From: Stappia sp. BW2
Lineage (GTDB): Bacteria > Pseudomonadota > Alphaproteobacteria > Rhizobiales > Stappiaceae
Length of the DNA: 64,000 nt
NCBI RefSeq assembly: GCF_008107695.1
Contig: NZ_VIRG01000056.1
Location: 62,001 to 126,000, forward strand
Direction of reading: 5' to 3'
Shown here: in pieces, positions 60,861 to 64,000 of the stretch
Layout: each line of letters starts with the position of its first letter
How positions within the stretch are numbered: the stretch's first letter is position 1
Translations under genes and position numbers: made by a program
Notes under the pieces: generated by a model
The model's input: the letters and a program-made list of their open reading frames with translations, nothing else
The model's database searches: none
Told to the model about the DNA's origin: nothing

Positions 60861-61035
60861 ATATCAATCTATATAGTAATAAATGACGATATTTGTTCCT
60901 GCCGGACATCCTGACTGCTGGGCAGCTTCCGTATAATAAATTGTTTTTACGATATAAATCCCCGTCGTATTAAGCATTTGGTGAATGATTAAGAAGAAAC
61001 CTTCCCGAACAGAGTTCGATAGGAATCACTTAACC

Positions 61036-62724
61036 ATGTCCTTCGCCCGTTGGCCCATTACCTGGAAAATCAGCCTCCCGATCGCGACCATTCTGCTGTT
61101 CACAGCCGCGATCTGTGTGGTCAGTCTCAACAGCCTTTATTCGGCTATGTTCGCGGAGCGCCTCAAGAAAATTGAGGAGATCACCGAGAGCGCCGTTTCG
61201 ATCGCCGCCCATTACCACGGCCTGGAAGAAAGCGGGAAGATGGGCCGCGAAGAGGCTCAGACCGCAGCCCGGGAGGCCATTGGTGCCATCCGCTTCGAAG
61301 GCAATAACTACGTCTTCGCCTATGACTACCAGGGCATGAACCTGGTCCATCCGAACGCAAAGCTTGTCGGCACCAACATGATGGGCTTCACCGACAAGAC
61401 GGGTGTGAAGATCGTTGCCGAACTGATCAAGGATGCCAAGGCCGGCGGCGGATCGCTGCTTTATTACTGGCCGCGCGCGACCGGCGAAGACCCCATTGAA
61501 AAATATAGCTGGGGATCCGGTTTTGAACCGTGGGGCTGGATGCTCGGCACCGGGGTTTACGTTGACGATCTCGACGCGGCCTACTGGAGTGCGGCCACTT
61601 CGATTATCGCCCTGGCCCTGGCTGGAGCCCTGATTGCAATCGGTATCGCGATTGTCGCCGTCCGCAACACGGTTCGCCCGCTTCGTGCGCTGACAAACAA
61701 CATGAGCCTGCTCGCCGAAGGCAACACCAGCATAACCGTCGAAGGTGCAGACCGCGGCGACGAAATCGGCCAGATGGCGGGCGCCATGGAAGTTTTCGTC
61801 AGGAACGAAACCGCACGTCGTGACATGGAAGAGCAGCAGAATTCCAGCCAGGAAGATGCTGCCCGCAAGGGAGCCGAAATCCAGCAGCTGAGCGGCGACT
61901 TCGACCGTCAGATCATGGAGATGCTCAACATCATCGACAGCTCCGTGCAGAACCTGCAGTCTGCCTCCGCCGACATGACGGGTGTCTCCGCGCAGACCAT
62001 GGAACAGAGCGGCCGCGTTTCCAATGCGTCCTCCCAGGCGGCCCACAACGTGGAGACAGTTGCCGCGGCAGCGGAGGAACTGTCGGCATCGGTCAACGAA
62101 ATCCGCCGTCAGGTGCAGTCTTCCAGCGAGATTGCAGCCCGCGCCGCCGGGGAAGCCCAGTCCACCAACCAGCGCATGCATGGCCTCTCCGAAAGCGCCA
62201 GCCGCATTGGTGAAGTCGTGACGCTGATCCAGGCAATTGCCGAGCAGACCAACCTTCTGGCCCTGAACGCGACCATCGAAGCGGCGCGCGCCGGCGAAGC
62301 CGGCAGGGGCTTCGCTGTCGTTGCGGCGGAAGTCAAGGACCTGGCCACCCAGACGTCCAAGGCGACCGAGGAAATCTCCAGCCAGATCACGGCGATCCAG
62401 GACGAGACCGGCCATGCGGCCAGCGCCATCTCCTCGGTTACGGAAATCATCAACAACATGAACGAAATCGCTTCGTCCATCGCGTCCTCCGTGGAGGAGC
62501 AGGGTGTTGCGACGCAGGAGATCGCCAGCAATGCGACTGAAGCGTCGCGCAGCACGGTGGAAGTGACAACAAACATCGAGACCGTTGCAGCGGCCGCCGA
62601 AAACACCCGCGATACCGCGGAAAAGGTCGACAGCTCCGCGCGGCAACTGAAGGAAAACGCCTCGATGCTGCGCAATCAGGTTGCCACCTTCCTGCAGGAA
62701 GTGCGCAAGCGTTCCGTCGCCTAA
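61036..62724 (+). CDS. Methyl-accepting chemotaxis protein with single-Cache (sCache_2) sensor
   Basis: A 562-residue chemoreceptor. Helix 1 is [20 protein letters not shown] (about 8-30). The periplasmic single-Cache domain (about 35-190) includes [20 protein letters not shown] and [20 protein letters not shown]. Helix 2 is near 195-217, then HAMP ([20 protein letters not shown]) and a signalling domain with [20 protein letters not shown] at the tip. ATG 61036 fits the first helix; an in-frame ATG at 60985 would add 17 residues. The 175 bases upstream are AT-rich, with TATAAT at 60932-60937 as a possible -10. A terminator follows. Confidence 0.92.
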   Translation: MSFARWPITWKISLPIATILLFTAAICVVSLNSLYSAMFAERLKKIEEITESAVSIAAHYHGLEESGKMGREEAQTAAREAIGAIRFEGNNYVFAYDYQGMNLVHPNAKLVGTNMMGFTDKTGVKIVAELIKDAKAGGGSLLYYWPRATGEDPIEKYSWGSGFEPWGWMLGTGVYVDDLDAAYWSAATSIIALALAGALIAIGIAIVAVRNTVRPLRALTNNMSLLAEGNTSITVEGADRGDEIGQMAGAMEVFVRNETARRDMEEQQNSSQEDAARKGAEIQQLSGDFDRQIMEMLNIIDSSVQNLQSASADMTGVSAQTMEQSGRVSNASSQAAHNVETVAAAAEELSASVNEIRRQVQSSSEIAARAAGEAQSTNQRMHGLSESASRIGEVVTLIQAIAEQTNLLALNATIEAARAGEAGRGFAVVAAEVKDLATQTSKATEEISSQITAIQDETGHAASAISSVTEIINNMNEIASSIASSVEEQGVATQEIASNATEASRSTVEVTTNIETVAAAAENTRDTAEKVDSSARQLKENASMLRNQVATFLQEVRKRSVA

Positions 62725-62742
62725 GCTGGCAAACAGCATTTA

Positions 62743-62776
62743 AAAGGCCCGCGGTCTTTCAAGACTGCGGGCCTTT
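62743..62776 (+). terminator. Terminator after the second chemoreceptor
   Basis: AAAGGCCCGCGGTCTT (62743-62758) pairs with AAGACTGCGGGCCTTT (62761-62776), 16 pairs with one G-U and a two-base gap at the tip. TTTCTC follows. It starts 18 bases after the stop and can also serve the convergent TetR gene. Confidence 0.88.
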
Positions 62777-62801
62777 CTCGCGTCTGCCTTAACGTGCCTG
62801 G

Positions 62802-63404
62802 TCAGGTTGGAGGCGCTGTCAAAAGGCCTTCTCCCAGAACCTTGAAAGCGTCGATCACCTTCTTCAGATCCGCTTGCGGGTCATTGCTCGCCGCAATCCA
62901 AAGGGCGGCATTGAAGGCAGCTCCGTTCAAAAGCCGCGCAGCAGCTTCCGCATCAACGGGTTTTACGAGACCTTCGGCGATCAACCGTTCAAGCGCACTT
63001 GTTGTGGTTTGCAGGCAGAGGTTCTGGCTTGGCCACTGGGACGGATCGCCAAGCACGGATGGTCCGTCGAGCAGCACGATGCGTTGCACTTCGGGTTTCA
63101 GGGCCATCTCGATATAGGCGATGCCTTCTGCCATGAGCGATTCCCATTCGCTCCCGCCAAGCCGACTGGCGGCTTCTTTGGCCTCGGCTGCGATTTCACC
63201 ATCGAGCTGATTGACGACCGCCTGTAGCAGGCCTTTCTTGTCTCCGAAATTGTGGTAAAGCGCGCCGCGCGTCAGGCCGACCGAGGCGGTCAATTCATCC
63301 ATGGACGCAGCTGCATAGCCTTGTTCGGCAAAGGCTTTTCGCCCTGCAGCAATCAGCTTTGCCCGCGTTTCTTCCATCATTTCGGCTCGTTTTCCAGGCG
63401 CCAT
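62802..63404 (-). CDS. TetR-family transcriptional repressor
   Basis: A 200-residue regulator. The N-terminal helix-turn-helix is TRAKLIAAGRKAFAEQGY then AASMDELTASVGLTRGALYHN and FGDKKGLLQAVV (about 10-60). The C-terminal half is a ligand-binding helical domain. ATG 63404 is preceded by GAGGTAGGG; the frame extends upstream through the operator region and is not coding there. It is divergent from a RidA gene and sits beside three copies of a CATACG-CGTATG palindrome, its likely operators. The inducer is unknown. Confidence 0.9.
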   Translation of the reverse strand: MAPGKRAEMMEETRAKLIAAGRKAFAEQGYAAASMDELTASVGLTRGALYHNFGDKKGLLQAVVNQLDGEIAAEAKEAASRLGGSEWESLMAEGIAYIEMALKPEVQRIVLLDGPSVLGDPSQWPSQNLCLQTTTSALERLIAEGLVKPVDAEAAARLLNGAAFNAALWIAASNDPQADLKKVIDAFKVLGEGLLTAPPT

Positions 63405-63421
63405 CCCTACCTCGCAGATTC

Positions 63422-63485
63422 GCATACGCCGCGTATGCCAATTGACATACGTCATGTATGTGAGTTATTCACATACGCAGCGTAT
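63422..63485. promoter_or_regulatory. Triple TetR operator overlapping the ridA promoter
   Basis: Three palindromes stand between the tetR ATG and ridA: GCATACG-CCG-CGTATGC (63422-63438), ACATAC-GTCAT-GTATGT (63445-63461) and ATACG-CAG-CGTAT (63473-63485). A sigma-70 promoter for ridA reads TTGACA (63442-63447), 17 bases, TTATTC (63465-63470). The middle operator overlaps the -35 box and spacer and the third overlaps the start region, which fits repression. The first lies nearest tetR and fits autoregulation. Confidence 0.85.
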
Positions 63486-63548
63486 CTCAATAATCGCTCC
63501 CCGTTAAGCCCGGTTTCCCAGAGAAGCCGAACCCTCAAAGGACAGCAC

Positions 63549-63947
63549 ATGACCAAAAGCCAACCCGTTTTCCCGGAAGGCCGTCACGCCCTTTATGACA
63601 CGCATAAATACTCGGCCGCCCTTCGCTCCGGCGACCTTCTTTTTGTATCCGGTCAAGTCGGCAGCCGTGCGGACGGCACGCCAGAACCGAACTACGAAAA
63701 TCAGGTGCGCCTTGCCTTTGAAAACCTGCAAGCCGTGCTGAAAGCGGCAGGCTGCGGGCTGGATGATATCGTTGACGTCACGACCTTTCACACCGATCCG
63801 GAAAACCAGTTCGAGAGCTTGATGAAGGTGAAGGACGAGGTTTTCGACAAAGCCCCCTATCCGAACTGGACAGCTGTTGGCGTCAACTGGTTGGCCGGTT
63901 TCGATTTTGAAATCAAGGTCATCGCCCGTATCCCCGACACCGCCTGA
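63549..63947 (+). CDS. RidA (YjgF/YER057c/UK114) family protein
   Basis: A 132-residue RidA-fold protein. It has FVSGQVGSRADGTPEPNYEN (the conserved SGQ strand), then NLQAVLKAAGCGLDDIVDVT and PYPNWTAVGVNWLA near the C-terminus. The archetypal RidA keeps an arginine in the P-x-R-x-x-x-E-like C-terminal motif, where this protein reads PNWTAVGVNWL, so the canonical enamine/imine deaminase activity may be absent. It may belong to another RidA subfamily. The ATG at 63549 follows AAAGGACAGC. It is under a TetR-controlled promoter. Confidence 0.87.
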   Translation: MTKSQPVFPEGRHALYDTHKYSAALRSGDLLFVSGQVGSRADGTPEPNYENQVRLAFENLQAVLKAAGCGLDDIVDVTTFHTDPENQFESLMKVKDEVFDKAPYPNWTAVGVNWLAGFDFEIKVIARIPDTA

Positions 63948-64000
63948 CACCTGTTCGGCTGGCTTGCCGCCTGGTTTTCTCGAACCTCAAGCCAGGACAG

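Noticed and set aside
1..64000. CRISPR array, tRNA, rRNA or prophage
   Set aside because: I saw no regularly spaced direct repeats, no cloverleaf-type sequence with a CCA or T-loop signature, and no integrase, capsid or transposase gene.

Overview
This 64 kb window comes from the chromosome of an alphaproteobacterium of the order Hyphomicrobiales. It is most like the marine Stappiaceae (Roseibium/Labrenzia). That placement is an inference from gene families and gene order: glnD-murJ-trpS, fxsA-timA-mltA-smr, hemW-rdgB-rph divergent from hrcA, a RegB/RegA redox pair, an ornithine-lipid acyltransferase and a DUF2852 protein. The DNA is GC-rich and densely coded. I see no rRNA, tRNA, CRISPR array, intact insertion sequence or prophage.

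Layout. 1-5.2 kb: end of dut, a HAD phosphatase, cysK, an agmatinase-family ureohydrolase, a GNAT protein, a YbjQ-family protein and hisC. 5.4-15 kb is the most unusual accessory block. It holds a flavin monooxygenase with a fused SnoaL-like domain and an AcoR-type regulator that has lost its sigma-54 contact loop. It also holds a two-gene overlapping operon: a catalase-like/membrane/di-heme cytochrome c fusion followed by a membrane-anchored cyclooxygenase-like haem peroxidase. 14-21.5 kb: an orphan siderophore-type binding protein, a DAO-family oxidoreductase, comM, and an EgtD-like methyltransferase coupled to an MFS exporter with a divergent LysR gene. 21.8-26 kb: a chemoreceptor, a decayed stretch with gene remnants, and a PepSY membrane protein. 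26-46 kb is mostly housekeeping: polA, an acyltransferase, fxsA, timA, mltA, smr, an XRE regulator, glnD, murJ, trpS, a hybrid histidine kinase, olsB and a class A PBP. 46-64 kb: a palindromic repeat element, small envelope genes, a glycosyltransferase, phaZ with a helix-hairpin-helix tail, hemW/rdgB/rph, hrcA, a MoeB/ThiF protein, secB, regB/regA, a periplasmic protein with a VHL-beta-like and an MliC-like domain, a second chemoreceptor, and a TetR/RidA divergent pair with three operator palindromes.

Best candidate for an undescribed system: the operon at 9301-13841. It places a cyclooxygenase/dioxygenase-type haem protein (catalytic-type Tyr and proximal His present, distal His replaced by Asp) beside a catalase-like domain of the type that acts on fatty-acid hydroperoxides elsewhere. 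That catalase-like domain is fused through a membrane helix to a di-heme cytochrome c. This suggests a membrane-bound lipid oxygenation and hydroperoxide-processing (oxylipin-like) module. The function is inferred from sequence only.
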